22,113 bases of DNA from Candidatus Kerfeldbacteria bacterium (GTDB lineage: Bacteria; Patescibacteriota; Patescibacteriia; UBA9570): assembly GCA_016207285.1 (NCBI GenBank), contig JACQPW010000070.1, positions 1 to 22,113 on the forward strand, read 5' to 3'. The notes under the pieces are model-generated. The model was not told the DNA's origin. It did no database searches and saw only the letters and a program-made list of their open reading frames with translations. The translations under genes and the position numbers were made by a program. Of the stretch, positions 22,013-22,113 are shown in pieces; within the stretch, counting starts at the first letter, position 1; each line of letters starts with the position of its first letter.

Positions 22013-22113
22013 ATGAGGCTGTATAACACCCTAACCCACCAAGTGGAACCATTCCAACCGATCCATCCTACCAAGGTTGGTCTCTATACCTGCGGACCGA
22101 CGGTGTACAACTA
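22013..22113 (+). CDS. cysS: Cysteinyl-tRNA synthetase, N-terminal fragment (cut by window end)
   Basis: The first 33 complete codons of a gene that continues beyond the window. The translation begins MRLYNTLTHQVEPFQPI and reaches YTCGPTVYN, the conserved start of class I cysteinyl-tRNA synthetases; Cys27 in TCGPTVY is the first ligand of the zinc that selects cysteine. The HIGH motif should follow just outside. The start codon is fixed by the homology and by the promoter spacing. It is divergent from the ATPase operon across 60 bases. Confidence 0.92.
   Translation, partial: MRLYNTLTHQVEPFQPIHPTKVGLYTCGPTVYN

Noticed and set aside
1..22113. Alternative genetic code (UGA as glycine), as in some CPR lineages
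   Set aside because: glgA and the GT4 gene end in TGA at exactly the family-expected length, and no gene needs an in-frame TGA.

Overview
The window looks like chromosomal DNA of a Candidate Phyla Radiation (Patescibacteria) bacterium with mid-range GC. The strongest taxonomic signals are a large membrane-anchored TraG/HerA-type ATPase preceded by a small His/Pro-rich partner, and several uncharacterised proteins whose sequences I associate with CPR genomes. Tightly packed or overlapping genes, near-absence of Shine-Dalgarno sequences and a shrunken TsaB-like protein fit the same picture. TGA is used as a stop (for example at the ends of the GT4 and glgA genes), so this is the standard bacterial code, not the UGA=Gly code of Gracilibacteria. 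The assignment is inferred from protein content; no rRNA is present.

Layout. 1-3323 (minus): a short-chain dehydrogenase, a truncated TsaB-like protein and a six-TM sensor histidine kinase form one operon, followed by a small exported protein. 3358-4278 (plus): an AEC permease, fired divergently. 4282-5544 (minus): the Mg2+ transporter MgtE, convergent with the permease. 5551-11937: a storage-carbohydrate island holding an (alpha/alpha)6 glycosidase (GH100/debranching-like), a trehalose-phosphatase-like HAD enzyme on the plus strand, glycogen synthase GlgA, a GT4 glycosyltransferase and the alpha-glucan phosphorylase GlgP. 11988-14319: two secreted or anchored proteins pointing away from each other, a five-Asp-box beta-propeller and a GH39/GH5-like glycosidase. 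14320-14394 (minus): tRNA-Gln(CUG). 14516-21952 (minus): dnaX, a conserved unknown with a tandem-repeat tail, a possible Tiki/TraB-fold protein, a 268-residue unknown, the TraG/HerA-like ATPase and its small partner. 22013 to the end (plus): the start of cysS.

How it fits together. GlgP, the GT4 enzyme and GlgA are contiguous and nearly overlapping, so synthesis and phosphorolysis of an alpha-glucan are co-transcribed; the glycosidase and the OtsB-like phosphatase sit next to them. No branching enzyme, ADP-glucose pyrophosphorylase or trehalose-phosphate synthase is in the window. The exported propeller and glycosidase may act on external polysaccharide. The ATPase pair probably works at the membrane on DNA or protein translocation.

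The most striking non-coding pattern is the promoter architecture. At least six transcription units have an extended -10 element (TGn followed by a TAnnnT-like hexamer) placed exactly six bases before the start codon, which predicts leaderless mRNAs. One pair is arranged back to back as a palindrome. AT-rich intergenic repeats with a shared 14-base core and C-rich hairpins recur in the few longer gaps. No CRISPR array, insertion sequence, prophage or origin was seen. No gap between genes exceeds 300 bases.
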